A stretch of DNA of 64,000 bases. It comes from Dasypus novemcinctus (taxonomy: Eukaryota; Chordata; Mammalia; Cingulata; Dasypodidae). The position numbers were made by a program, and so were the translations under genes. Under the pieces are notes generated by a model. The model did no database searches, was not told the DNA's origin, and worked only from the letters and a program-made list of their open reading frames with translations. Positions 11,101 to 23,108 of the stretch are shown here, piece by piece. Location of the stretch: NCBI RefSeq assembly GCF_030445035.2, contig NC_080680.1, positions 118,198,228 through 118,262,227 of the forward strand, given 5' to 3'. Position 1 is the stretch's first letter. Every line of letters starts with the position of its first letter.

Positions 11101-13189
11101 TCTCAATACTCAATGATTTAAAGGGATTAGCATGTATTTTGTTTGTGAACCTAGAGCCTGATTTGAGTACCTAGGATCCATCTGGTCTTGGCTGGGATAA
11201 TTCAAATATGTGGGAATTGGCTGGATAGCCACTTAGCTAAACAGCTTTTTTTCTGGGACAACTGGGATGACAGGGCTCCACTTACTGTATTGCATTATAT
11301 TGTATTTATGGATAGTTTCTAATGCTCATTGTGCTTTATTATTTGGCCTAAGTGTTGTTTGTAATCATGCTGACTAATTTTGAAAAACTTGGAAAATTTC
11401 TTCTAATTTTTTTTTTAAATCTTGCTTTATTCTACTGTGGGTAGAGCTCATATGAATTCAAGCCTTGGAAATTTATGGAAAATTGTATTTAAGTAAACAT
11501 TCTAAATGTTTTATAGCAATGTAACTAAAAATGTGGCACAATGACTAGCAATGTCCATGACAGTCTGTTACTGGTATTCTAACAAGACAACTGCAATTAT
11601 TAAAAATAAACACTTAGTAACTTTGATAGCAATGTGGTGTGACCATATGATCAGTGGACTGTTTCTGTGAACAGGGTTTAGAAATATTTAGGTGTTGTTG
11701 AATTCACATGGTAAGTAACATGTGGTTTAAGTTGTACAGTACTCTTTTATAGTAGGAGGACATTATTAATGATATTTTAAGGTTGTTTATGAACTGCATC
11801 CCAAAAGTGTGTCAAAATCTAAGAAAGTAAAAGCCTTTATTTTAAAATTAAATATATAAATATATATACATATTTTCATATTTTGTTAATTTTACCAAAC
11901 CTGTTTTATAATTTGTAGTTAAGCATTATTATTCAAATTTGGGAATTAATTGTAATATTTCATTTCAGCCCTAATTTACAAATGAGAAAAATAACTTTTT
12001 TTTTGTCAAAACATACACATATACAAACACTGACTTTTTTTCAAAAAAGAAGCAAGGGATGATTTTTTTTTTCAAACTCCATCTTCATTCATTCATGTAT
12101 CAGTAACCAGTACAAAACTACAATTGATTCCCTTCTCTTCAAATGCCATTTGAAGTTTGGGTTTTGCATATTGTTTTGTTCTGATGGTATAATCTCAATG
12201 TCAGAAAAGCATTCTGGAATAATTGCTTGTATTAAGCAACTTCCAACACGAAGAGAACAGGGTGCTTAATGACGAAGTAAAAATTGTGAATTATCTTAAG
12301 GGTAATTCATTCAATTTTATTATCATCAATGTACATCATGACCTTGATACTGCACATTAAGAAAAGTTCACAAAACTTCAAATTCTGTAGAGGATTTTGA
12401 ATTTTAATTTCCACAATAAATAAATAATAAAATAATTTACACAATAGGAATTTCATGGATATGTAATTAATTTATTTCATCAAAAACTAAAATAATATAA
12501 TTTTGTGATACAAAGTGGTGGAACTGAAGATTGATGATGGAATTTGAAAATAACCATTATGCTTCATTTAAATGCAAGTTTAAAATGGGTATTTTGAGTT
12601 TGCTGAAATTGTTTTAAAATCTTTGTCACTCCATATCAAAGTAACCAAATATCTGAGACTAGTTTCTCTATTTCTGAATATTATTGAAATAAAATGTAGA
12701 AATACTTTAGTTATAGATTATCAAATGCAAGTTGCATTGTCATCAACCCTATTTAGAATATATAATTTAGACAAGTAAGAAGCAACTCATTTTTCATATA
12801 AAATATTTAATTAACAAAATACATGCCATTCATTCAGTGTGTTTATAGTTCTTTAGTAAGGGGACTCACAGTTTTACTCATTAACTTTTGCTTGGTTGCA
12901 GTTGCAAAATCTCAAAAAATTATAAATACAACAAGCAATCTCTATTAATTCTATATGAATGAGTGTGTATCACTTATATAATCTTTTTTTACTTGATACA
13001 CTTCCTGATTTTATTACTGTAAGTAATGTAGATTTTAACTGTAAAATCAACAAAATTGAGGCTTGCATTTTTATTATTTTAAAAAATTCATCTATTTGTT
13101 TTAATTTACAAAAATGAAAATTTTGGAAATTTTATAAAACATTTTCCTTCACCACAGATATTTGAGAAGGCCTATACTTTATATTGTTC
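11101..13189. other. AT-rich stretch; faint repeat similarity at left
   Basis: Positions about 11101-11290 (TTGGCTGGGATAATTC, GGGACAACTGGGATGACAGGGC) look like an old mammalian dispersed repeat I cannot name. The remainder is AT-rich, with several A/T homopolymers and no recognisable gene, RNA or repeat family. Confidence 0.4.
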
Positions 13190-14601
13190 AAATTTTCTAT
13201 AAACTTAATGATATTTTTTTCTGCCTTATCCATCAGTTATTTAGAGAGAAATGCTAAAATGTCTAACTACTGTTACTAATTTTTTTTTAGCTTTGTACAT
13301 GTTTTGAACTTAAGTTATTAAGAGCATATACAACTTTATATTTACCTTACATTCCTTTTTCTTAGATCCGTTAATCATTATGAAATGCCTCTCTTCATCT
13401 GTAGTAATATATTTTATGTTAAGATTTACTTTGGATAAGAATATATAGTTAAACCAGTTTTACGCTGTCAGTATTTATATAGTATAATACCTCATATGGT
13501 CTGCTCTTTCCCTTTCAAAATTTCATGTCCTTGTTTGTAAAGCATATCTATTGTTAACTATACATTGCTGGAGTGTATGTTTTTATCAGTTATTATAATC
13601 TGTTGTAGTATTTACATTTATATTTAATTGCTCATATATCTCATTTTAACTTTATTTTTCTCTTTGAAATACACTGGTCCATTTCTTCTTTGCCTTTTAT
13701 TGCCCATCACTTCTTTCTTCTGTGTTGTCCAAGCATTTTATATTATTCTTTTTTATCATTTATTAATTTGTTAGCTAAACAATATTTTGTTATATTAATA
13801 TTTTCAGTAACCTGGGGTTGACAATAAGCATCCCCAACTTAAATTGTGCCTTCACAAGTTATTTTTTTTTTTTTAAAGATTTATTTATTTATTTATTTAA
13901 TTCCCCTCCCCTTCCCCGGTTGTCTGTTTTCTGTGTCTTTTTGCTGCGTCTTGTTTTCTTTTGTCCGCTTCTGTTGTCGTCAGCGGCACGGGAAGTGTGG
14001 GCAGCGCCATTCCTCGGCAGGCTGCTCCCTCCTTCGCGCTGGGCGGCTCTCCTTATGGGTGCACTCCTTGCGTGTGGGGCTCCCCTACGCGGGGGACACC
14101 CCTGTGTAGCACGGCACTCCTTGCGCGCATCAGCACTGCGCATGGGCCAGCTCCACACGGGTCAAGGAGGCCCGGGGCTTGAACCATGGACCTCCCATGT
14201 GGTAGACGGACGCCCTAACCACTGGGCCAAAGTCCGTTTCCCCACAAGTTATTGAACAAGGTGAAAATCATATAATTGTTTAACTCCCTTAACACCCTCT
14301 AATATTTTGTACTTTTTTTACTCATATGTATGCTTCCAAAATATTTTTAACTGTACAAGTCATTATTGCTATTATTATTTTAAAATCATCTATATTCATT
14401 TTTTCTGCAGTGGTTGGTTCCATAGATGATTTTTTTTCCTTGCAAAACTACCTGTAGTACTTTTCTGAGTAGGCACTGAATTAAGTTAGATTTTGCTTAT
14501 TTGAAAAATATAATCTTTATTTTACTTGTATTTTTGTAGGGTTTTCCTGCTGGGTACAGAAATTTAGCTTAGCAATAATATTCTTTCAGAAGTTTAAGGA
14601 T
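13190..14601 (-). mobile_element. Ancient L1M, antisense, left part of interrupted copy
   Basis: This follows, in antisense, the 5' part of L1 ORF2 and the region upstream of it (for example the stretch around CTGGGTACAGAAATTTAGC near 14551). It is highly diverged with many indels. It resumes at 21175 after the young L1. Together the two parts form the pre-insertion host element, which also received the SINE at 13864-14242. Frames are destroyed. Confidence 0.55.
13864..14242 (-). mobile_element. DAS-type tRNA-derived SINE inside old L1M
   Basis: Minus-strand SINE with head at 14242 (A-box-like GGCCCAGTGGTTAGGGCG, B-box-like GGTTCAAGCCC near 14175) and an (AAAT)n/poly-A tail at 13864-13900. 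An 11-bp duplication, CACAAGTTATT, flanks it at 13853-13863 and 14243-14253. It has many preserved CpG sites compared with the copies at 8860 and 24533, which suggests a younger insertion. Frames within it (13818-14255, 13846-14109 and the antisense one) are non-coding by-products of the GC-rich body. Confidence 0.9.
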
Positions 14602-14617
14602 GCTACTTCATAGTCTT
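14602..14617 (+). repeat. Target-site duplication, left copy (young L1)
   Basis: GCTACTTCATAGTCTT lies next to the poly-T end of the minus-strand L1 and matches 21159-21174 with one mismatch in 16 positions. This pair sets the borders of the insertion. Confidence 0.9.
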
Positions 14618-17181
14618 TTTTTTTTTTTAATTTTTTAAATTATTTATTTATTATTTTTTTTAAATTACATTTTAAAAAAATGAGGTCCCATTCAACCCCA
14701 CCGCCTCCACCCCCCACTCCCCCCACAGCAACACTCTCTCCCATCATCATGACACATCCATTGCACCTGGTAAGTTCATCTCTAAGCATCACTGCACCCC
14801 ATAGTCAATGGTCCACATCATAGCCCAGACTCTCTCACGTTCCATCCAGTGGGCCCTGGGGGGATCTACAGTGTCCCGTAATTGTCCGTGAAGCACTATC
14901 CAGGACAACTCCATGTCCCGAAAACACCTCCACATCTCATCTCTTCCTCCCATTCCCCAAACCCAGCAGCCCCCATGGCTACCATTCCCACACCCATTCC
15001 ACATTTTCTCTGTGGACATTGGATTGGTTGTGTCCATTGCACACCTATGTCAAGTGAGGGCTTAGATTCCACATGGGTACTGGATGCACTCCTCCCGCTT
15101 CTAGTTGTAGACACTCTAGGCTCCATGTTGTGGTGGTTGACCTTCTTCAACTCCATGTTAGCTGAGTGGGGTAAGTCCAATAAATCAAAGTGTAGGAGCT
15201 GAAGTCTGATGAGGCTCTGGGCCTGGGTGTCATATTATCAGTCCAGAGATTCAAATCCCCTACATATATCTTAAACCCAGCACCAACTACAATTCCAATA
15301 AAGTAGCATGCAAGTCTTGTGAAAAGAGATCCCCTCTGAGTCCAATTCCATCACGCAGAAACACCAGCTCCAAAGAAGGGCCATCTGTCATGGCAGTGAA
15401 CCCCTTCTGTCATGACCATAGAACCTGTGGGTCTCTTTATCCCTCAAAAGAACCAATACCTGGGGTTGTATCTACCTTATCTGTCTCTTAGACTCTGTTC
15501 AGTTGTACATAGGGGTATTCCTTCTGAAAACCTCCAGACTCTTTTTTAGAGACTCACAGCCTTATAATCTCATTTCTCCTTTCCATTTCCCCCTTACATT
15601 AGGTCAAACTGCTTCCCGAAGTCATGTTATTATATGTAGACAGGTATATTCTGCTGTTCCACATTGAATCTTTAATTCAAGGTCATTTTCTAGTTGCTTC
15701 TTCAGCTGGTATGTGGTAGTGATCCCTCGGTGCCAGGGAGGCTCATCCCCGGGTGTCGTGTCCCATGCTGGGGGGAATGCATCGCATCTACGCGCTGAGT
15801 TTGGCTGTGAGAGTGGCCACATTTGAGTAACATGAAGGCTGTCAGGAGGAAACCCCCAGGCACAATGCTACTCTAGGCCTTGTTCTTATTGCAGGTGTAT
15901 AGGCTCAAAAGTGTAGTCATTAGTATCAAGAGCCCACTGTTGGGCCCTCCTTCCTTCCTGGTTCTTGCCGTTGCACCTGGAGGATTGCCGCTGCTCTCCC
16001 AGGGCCCACAACAGTGACCCCCCGGCTAGGAGCCCAGTACCCCCCCAGCTGTTGTTTTTAATTGTTTCCACTATGAGTATATATAGACATTACCATATAC
16101 CCTGGGCATATGCCCTGTATAACTCCCTGTCAACCATATATATCCTGTCAATAACATCCCATATCAGTATTCCTCCACTGCCATTGTTGAACCACTCTGT
16201 GACCCAAAACTTCCCGTAAAGTGAATCCCAACATAATGTCAGCTTCAGAAGAGTCTTAGATCACTGAAATTCATATATACAATATACAGTATTTCCCCAG
16301 ATCCACCATAAAACCTTTTCCCTTCCACAGCAATAATCTTTTAACTTATTCATATCATATTTCCTGAAACTGATGTACAGATTCCGAAACTATAGTTTTC
16401 AAACAAGGTGACATTTGTGCTTACTATGTGGTCCATACTTTAGGTTGTACAGTTTTCTAAATTTTTTAGTTATCCTATGTTTTGTCTTATTGTTTTCATT
16501 ATTAGTTTGTCGTCCCCTATATGTTTTTGGTGTAATATTAGCTGTTTTATATTCATCCTCGTGTACTCTCACATAACTCCTCTTTTGCCCCCTTATTTAC
16601 CTTTGTTCCATCCATTGCACATCCATTTTCCTCTCCCCTTAGGGCCCACAACGCCTGCCAATCTAATGCCCTGGGAGCCGTCCTTTCTCACGAGAGATAC
16701 AGTTCTCTCTATTCAACGGCATTAGTCTTCCCCAGGATATGGGTCCACCCCACCCAATGGTAGAACCCACCTTGGCAAAATGAGCCTTCTGCTATTCCCT
16801 CCGGAGTCCATCCTGCATCAGACCATACCCCCTGAGTGTCCTAGCCAGGTAACCCTCCTACTTATACTTTGATATGTTTTACTCAACATTTGGTTCTCAA
16901 CGAACTTCTGACACTCTCCCATGTTCGTATGTTGCCCCTCCCTCCCACCTATGTCTTGAACCATATTACCCCTCTTCCCATCCCCAGCCCCCCTCAAACC
17001 CAGAAAACCCCACCCGAAGGTAACCCCTTGCCCCCATTTTGTCCCTTCTTTGTGCTCATACTTATCGCCAGCTCATCACAGATTCCACCCCTGCAGACAT
17101 TAACACACATCCTTCCTCCACCCCCTGATTTCCTGTAAGCCACTTTTCCAGACTCTAGCTCTCTGAGGTAGTTAACTTATT
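14618..17181 (-). other. 3' UTR and poly-A tail of young L1
   Basis: About 2.5 kb follow the ORF2 stop, unusually long for a mammalian L1 3' UTR. On the sense strand it ends in a G-rich tract (complement of the C-rich 14697-14727), then the GAATGGGACCTCA signature, then an A-rich tail with AATAAA-like hexamers. Two open sense frames are shared with the copy at 41322: 15822-15622 (66 codons, with NSA and EPPW residues) and 15180-14896 (94 codons, starting MDLPHSA). Replacement differences between copies are frequent, so coding function is not supported. Confidence 0.85.
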
Positions 17182-20100
17182 TCAAATCATTGAGGTCATA
17201 TAGTATTTGTCCTTCAATGCTTGGGTTGCTTCACTCAACATAAGATTCTCAAGGTTCATCCATGTTATCACGTGCGATTGTAGTGTATTGGTTCTTACAG
17301 CTGAGTAGTATTCCATTGTGTGTATATACCACATTTTATTGATCCACTCATCTGTTGATGGACATTTGGATTGATTCCAACTTTTGGCAATAGTGAACAA
17401 TGCTGCTATGAACATTGGTGTACATATATCGGTTTGTGGCCTTGTTTTCAGATCTGATGGGTATATACCCAGCAGTGGTATTGCTGGGTCATATGGCAAA
17501 TCTATGGATAATTTTTTGAGAAACCACCAAACTGTCTTCCAGAATGGTTGGATCCTTCTGCATTCCCACCAGCAATGGATGAGTGTTCCCCTTTCTTCAC
17601 ATCCTCTCCAGCATTTGTATTCTACTGTTTTTTTCATGGCTGCCAATCTTATGGGAGTAAGATGGTATCTCATTGTAGTTTTGATTTGCATTTCCCTGAT
17701 AGCTAGAGATTTGGAGCATTTTTTCATGTGCTTTTTAGCCATTTGTATTTCTTCTTTGGAGAAGTGTCTGTTTAAATCTTTTTCTCATTTTTTAAATGGG
17801 TTGTTTATCTTTTTGTTTTCGAGATATATGAGTTCTTTATATATGCAAGTTATAAGTCTCTTATCAGATATATGGTTGCCAAATATTTTCTCCCCTTGTG
17901 TAGGTTCCCTTTTTACTTTCTTGACAAACTCCTTTGAGGTGCAGAAGGCTTTAATTTTGAGGTAGTCCCATTTATCTATTTGTTCTTTTGCTGCTCGTGC
18001 TTTTGGTGTGATATTCATGAAGCCATTTCCTATTACAGGGTCCTGTAGATGTTTCCCTACACTGCTTTCTAAGGTCTTTATGGTCTTGGCTCTTATATTT
18101 AGGTCTTTGATCCATCTTGAGTTGATCTTTGTATAAGGTGTGAGATGGTAATCCTCTTTCATTCTTCTACATATGGCTATCCAGTTCTCCAGGCACCATT
18201 TGTTGAATAGGCAATTCTCTCCAAGTTGAGAGGGTTTGGTGGCTTTATCGAATATTATATGGCTATATACATGAGGCTCTATATCTGAACTTTCAATTCG
18301 ATTCCATTGGTCTGTGTGTCTCTCCTTATGCCAGTACCATGCTGTTTTCACTACTGTAGCTTTGTAGTATGTTTTGAAGTCAGGAAGTGTGATTCCTCCT
18401 ATTTCGTTTTTCTTTTTCAATATGTCTTTGGCTATTCGGGGCCTCTTTCTATTCCAAATAAATTTCATAGTTAGTTTTTCTAGTTCCTTAAAGAAGGCTG
18501 TGTTGATTTTTATTGGGATTGCATTGAATGTGTAGATCAGTTTTGGTAGGATAGACATCTTAATAATATTCATTCTTCCTATCCATGAACAGGGAATATT
18601 CTTCCATTTATTTAGGTCTTCTTTGATTTCCTTGAACAATCTTGTATAGTTCTCGATGTATAAGTTTTTTACCTCTTTAGTTAAATTTATTCCTAAGTAT
18701 TTGATTTTTTTATTTACTATTGTGAATGGTATTTGTTTCTTGATTTCCTCCTGATCTTGCTCATTATTGGTGTACAGAAATGCTACTGATTTTTGCGCAT
18801 TGATCTTATAACCTGCGACTTTGCTAAACTCATTTATGAGTTCTAGGAGCTTTGTTGTAGATCTCTCAGGGTTTTCTACATATAGGATCATGTCATCTGC
18901 AAATAATGAAATTTTGACTTCTTCCCTTCCAATTTGAATGCCTTTTATATCTGGTTCTTGTCTCAGTGCTCGAGCAAGTACTTCCAAGACAATGTTAAAT
19001 AGGAGCGGAGACAATGGGCATCCTTGTCTTGTTCCTGAGTTTAGAGGGAAGGATTTCAGGATTTCGCCATTGTAAACAATGTTGGCTTTCGGTTTTTCAT
19101 ATATACTCTTTATCATGTTCAAAAAGTTTCCTTGTATTCCGATCTTTTGGAGTCTTTTTATCAGGAAGGGGTGCTGTATTTTGTCAAATGCCTTTTCTGC
19201 ATCTATAGATATAATCATGTGGTTTTTTTCTCTCAATCTGTTTATATGGTGTATTACATTGATTGATTTTCTTATGTTGAACCATCCTTGCATACCTGGA
19301 ATAAATCCCACTTGGTCATGGTGTATAATTCGTTTAATGTGTTGTTGAATACGATTAGCAAGTATTTTGTTAAGTATTTTTGCGTCTAGGTTCATTAGAG
19401 AAATTGGTCTGTAATTTTCCTTTCTTGTGGTGTCTTTGTTTGGCTTTGGTACTAGGGTAATGTTGGCATCATAGAAGGAATTAGGCAGTGTTCCTTCTGT
19501 TTCGATTTTTTGGAATAGTTTCAGCAGGATTGGTGTTAGTTCTTTCTGGAATGTTTTGTAGAATTCACCTGTGAAGCCGTCTGGCCCTGGGCTCTTCTTA
19601 GTTGGGAGATTTTTAATGACTGATTCTATCTCTTTACTTGTGATTGGTTTATTAAGATCATCAATTTCTTCTTTCATTAGTATGGGCTGCTTATGTGTTT
19701 CTAGGAATTTGTCCATTTCCTCTAAATTGTCATTTTTGTTGGAATATAGTTTTTCAAAGTATCCTCTTATGATAGTCTTTATTTCTGTGGGGTCAGTGGT
19801 GATATCACCTTTCTCATTTCTTATTTTGTGTATTTGCATCTTTTCTCTTTTTTTCTTTGTTAGTCTCACTAAAGGTTTGTCAATTTTGTTGATCTTCTCA
19901 AAAAACCAGCTCTTGGTCATGTTTATTTTTTCAAGTGCTTTCTTATTTTCTATTTCATTTAGTTCTGCTCTTATCTTTGTTATTTCCTTCCTTCTTCTTC
20001 CTGTTGGGTTACTTTGTTGTTGTTTTTCTAATTCCGTCAAAAGTGCAGTTAGTTCTCCAATTTTTGCTCTTTCTTCTTTTTTGATATATGAATTTATGGC

Positions 20101-21000
20101 TATAAATTTCCCTCTCAGTACCGCTTTTGCTGCATCCCATAAATTTTGGTATGTTGTGTTATCATTATCATTTGTTTCAAGGTAGTCGTTGATTTCTTTT
20201 GAGATTTCCTCTTTGACCCACTGTTTTTCTAAGAGTGTGCTGTTTAATTTCCAAATTGTCATGTGAAGTCTGGGTTTCTGTCCCTTGCAAATTTCCAGCT
20301 TCACTCCACTGTGGTCAGAGATATTGTTTTGTATGATTTCGATCTTTCTGAATTCATTAAGCCTTTCTTTGTGGCCTAGCATATGGTCAATCTTGGAGAA
20401 TGTTCCATGTGCGCTTGAGAAAAATGTATATCCTGCTGTGTTTGGGTGTAATGATCTATATATGTCTATTAGATCCAGCTCTTCTAATATACTGTTCAAA
20501 TGTTTTGTTTCTTTAGTGATTCTCTTTTGAGATGTTCTGTCCAGAGTTGATAGTGGTGTATTAAAATCCCCCACTATAATTGTAGATGCATCTATTCTTT
20601 CACTTAGTTTTTCCAGCGTTTGCCTCACATATTTAGAGGCGCCCTTGTTAGGAGCATAAATATTTATGATTGTTCGATCTTCTTGACAGATTTTCCCTTT
20701 CACTAAAATATAGTATCCTTCTTTGTCTCGCACAATTGTTTCGCATTTAAAGTCTATTTTGTCTGATATTAATATAGCTACTCCTGCCTTTTTTTGGTTG
20801 TTGTTTGCTTGTATGATTGTTTTCCAGCCATTCACTTTCAACCTCCATGAGTCTCTGGGTCTAAGATGTGTCTCTTGTAGGCAGCATATAGATGGGTCGT
20901 ATTTCCTTATCCAGTGTCCCAGTCTGAATCTTTTGATAGGTGAGTTTAATCCGTTGACATTCAGTGTTATTACGTTTAGAGAGTTATTTATGGTAGCCAT
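17182..21000 (-). pseudogene. ORF2: L1 ORF2 (endonuclease-reverse transcriptase), one nonsense mutation
   Basis: It encodes the L1 ORF2 protein, which nicks target DNA and reverse transcribes L1 RNA. From Met at 21000, which aligns with the human ORF2 start, the frame spans 1272 codons, close to the human 1275. The frame is also open upstream to an ATG at 21096, but that lies inside the ORF1 overlap. Counting from 21000: apurinic-type endonuclease residues E43, D145, N147, D205 and H230 are all present, and the reverse transcriptase shows D600 and the FADD box with D702 and D703. The C-terminus has the Cys/His cluster ending in HCWWEC. A single TGA at 17785-17787 (codon 1072) replaces the TGG present in the other copy, cutting the last 200 residues including the Cys/His cluster. 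Confidence 0.95.
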
Positions 21001-21080
21001 ATTTTGGTTGGATTTGTGTTTGTTATATTTTGTTTGTATTATTTTATTTTCCCCTTCTATTTTTGTCTTTCTTGTTGCTT

Positions 21081-21158
21081 TTACACTCTCCTCCATCTCT
21101 GACTGTTCTGTTTTTTCCTTTCTTCCTGCAGAACTCCCTTAAGAATTTCTTGAAGGGG
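21081..21158 (-). pseudogene. L1 ORF1 3' end, remnant
   Basis: The last 23 sense codons plus TAA stop (21083-21081) of an ORF1-like frame are present, with a C-terminus containing [12 protein letters not shown]. This has the character of the ORF1 RNA-binding chaperone tail. Upstream sequence was lost by 5' truncation at 21158. The stop precedes the preferred ORF2 start by about 80 nt, the usual short inter-ORF spacing. Confidence 0.75.
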
Positions 21159-21174
21159 GCTACTCCATAGTCTT
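21159..21174 (+). repeat. Target-site duplication, right copy (young L1)
   Basis: GCTACTCCATAGTCTT, matching 14602-14617 with one mismatch, immediately next to the 5'-truncated end of the L1. Confidence 0.9.
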
Positions 21175-21800
21175 CTGCATGCTGACTTTAATCTTAATTT
21201 TGTGTGTTTGAAAAGAACATCTTACTTTCTCTACCTTTAGTATTTTCTTCTTTGGCTTTGGTGTTTATGTTGTTGACTGTAAGTATTTACTCTTTTTTTT
21301 TTTTGTTTACATTTATCCTGAATGAGATCCAAAGTTCTGTTTAAATCTCTATTTTTCTCTGGAAAACAATCTGACCTTTTTCTCTTAAATATATTGCTTT
21401 AATCTCTTTTTTCTCTATATTCTCCTTTTGATATTCCACTTTCAAAATACTGGATTTTTCCTGTGTCCCATATATCTCTTACATTCATTACAACATTTTT
21501 TTCCTTTTTCCTTCGGTTATTTAATCTATCTATATTCTAGTTTATTGGAATAAGTACTGTTATGCCCAAAACCTATAAAATCATGTTCTGAGTCTAATAT
21601 TAAAGTTGCATTTCTTTATTTTGAAAATATTCATTTTACTGCTTTTCTATGTATAAATTCCACAATATCAGTGAAATTCTCCACTGCTCTACCACATATT
21701 AAAGGCACTTATTTTTAAATACCTGTCTGTCAAGTCTGATATTTGATATTACTCTTGGACTTATAATATTTAACCGGAATTGTATTTAAAAAATGGTTAG
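21175..21800 (-). mobile_element. Ancient L1M, antisense, right part of interrupted copy
   Basis: Continues the diverged L1M that stops at 14601. The sequence around 21190-21790 (TTTTGTGTGTTTGAAAAGAACATC, then a stretch with TCTGATATTTGATATTACTC) has the character of an old L1 5' region in antisense. Similarity weakens beyond about 21800, so the right border is approximate and the element may extend to about 22440. Confidence 0.45.
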
Positions 21801-22721
21801 AGTATTGAAATGATACTACATTTCTCCCAAGAGGGTTTCAGTTTCTTTTTGCAAGTAGAGAGTGTACAAGCTTTTCTCTGCCATCCTATCCAGGATGATT
21901 ATATGTTTTAATAAGATTTCCTATTTCTGTTTTGTTATTACTTTAAGAGTATGGCTTTTCTGACCTTTTTTAAAAAAAATATCTGGTGGGTTTACCAGGG
22001 TGCCTCGAGCTGGCAGCTGATGACCTTGCAGCTGATGACATCTCTGCTCAGATTTTTATCCATAAGCAATAGAATTAAGCTGAGTTTCTTGATGTTTTCC
22101 TTATAAGAACGAAGCACAAAAGTTGTCAAATGACTTAAAGGGAATTGCATACAGATTTTAGGGCTCAATTCTTGCCGTTCCCTCTTTATCCAAAATTGCC
22201 CTCTTGAATCCTAATTGTTTTAGAGTTCAGACTCCCACCTTCTTAGTCCAGTAAGAGTGGTAGTTTCTACTCAAACTATTTCCCCATACTTCATGGAAAC
22301 GAATGTTCTGAAGGAAAAATCCAGGATGAATGCAGATGCTACTAGTTATGTTTCCCTTCTTTCAGGAAATGATTCATTGTCAATCTCTCCTGTTCTGGTT
22401 GTGCTCCAATGACTTCAAACTATTTATTTTTATATTTTTATAGATTTTTAGTGACAGTGTAGCCAAATATAAGATATTCCAACATAACCAAGAGAGAAAA
22501 ACAGTCTTATATTGCTTATGCTACAAATATTTTATGATTGCTTTTTACCTTAGTATAACATTTCCTGTCTGATATATTATGGTTAGCTTTCTTAAATACA
22601 TAACATATGTTTATTTAGGTTTGGATAACTTCCATCAATATAGCTTGACATAGTTTAATCTACACAAATTGCAGTTAATCCTCCTTAACCTATACTGAAT
22701 TAACATATTTTATCAATATAT
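21801..22721. other. Unassigned; perhaps L1M 5' UTR remains
   Basis: A mixed-composition stretch with GCTGGCAGCTGATGACC and CTTGCAGCTGATGACA as a short imperfect direct repeat at about 22010-22038. It may be decayed 5' UTR of the flanking L1M, but no convincing match can be made by eye. Confidence 0.3.
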
Positions 22722-23108
22722 CTTAGTTTTGCCTGAGCTCCTCTGACAAAACGAAATGATGAGCTGACGTAAACAACGGGAATGTATTATCTCATAGTTC
22801 AGAGGCTGAAAGGCTGGCTGCCTCCCAGGCTCTGTAGTGTTCGGCTGAGCTGGCAATCCTGGGGGTCCCTTGGCTTCCCTGTCACAGACTGACGTCCTCA
22901 CCTTCCCTTCTGGTTCCAGTTGGCTTCCAGTTTCTGGCTCCTCCTTCTGGCTTTCTCTTTATAAGTCTCCAGTAATAAGATTAAGAGCCATCCTGATTCA
23001 GCTGACGATACCTTTGCTAAAAATAATATCTTCAGAAAGTTCTATTTATAGTGGGATTAACATTAAGAACATGTTTTCTTTCTGGGACACATAATTCAGT
23101 CTGTCACA
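22722..23108 (-). mobile_element. MaLR-like LTR, antisense
   Basis: Landmarks in antisense order are GTAAACAACGGGAATGTATT, CATAGTTCAGAGGCTGAAAGG, TATAAGTCTCCAGTAATA, AAGAACATGTTTTCTTTCTGGG and the terminal CACATAATTCAG. This is the layout of xenarthran and other mammalian ERVL-MaLR LTRs. CpG positions such as GACGTCC survive. A target duplication was not found. The short frames on both strands are incidental. Confidence 0.55.

Larger units (their letters stand above)
14618..21158 (-). mobile_element. Young LINE-1, 6.5 kb, 5'-truncated in ORF1
   Basis: A minus-strand LINE-1. On its sense strand, from 21158 downward, come the last 25 or so codons of ORF1, a short spacer, complete-length ORF2 (from 21000), a long 3' UTR (17181-14690) and a poly-A/AAAT-rich tail (about 14680-14618). 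It is bounded by a 16-bp target duplication. The copy inserted into the old L1M whose halves lie at 13190-14601 and 21175-21800. The internal promoter and nearly all of ORF1 are missing, so it cannot retrotranspose autonomously. Amino-acid similarity to the second copy is high (12 differences over 186 aligned ORF2 C-terminal residues, counted by eye). Confidence 0.95.

Noticed and set aside
13818-14255. 145-codon frame with proline- and arginine-rich sequence
   Set aside because: It lies in the GC-rich body of a DAS SINE. SINEs at 8860 and 24533 give matching frames with frequent shifts.
17785-17787. ORF2 stop as a programmed readthrough site
   Set aside because: The other copy has TGG at this position, so a plain mutation is sufficient.
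17384-20530. Long plus-strand frames opposite ORF2 (for example 17384-17965, 19571-20185)
   Set aside because: They lie antisense to the intact L1 ORF2 and are shadows of its codon composition.
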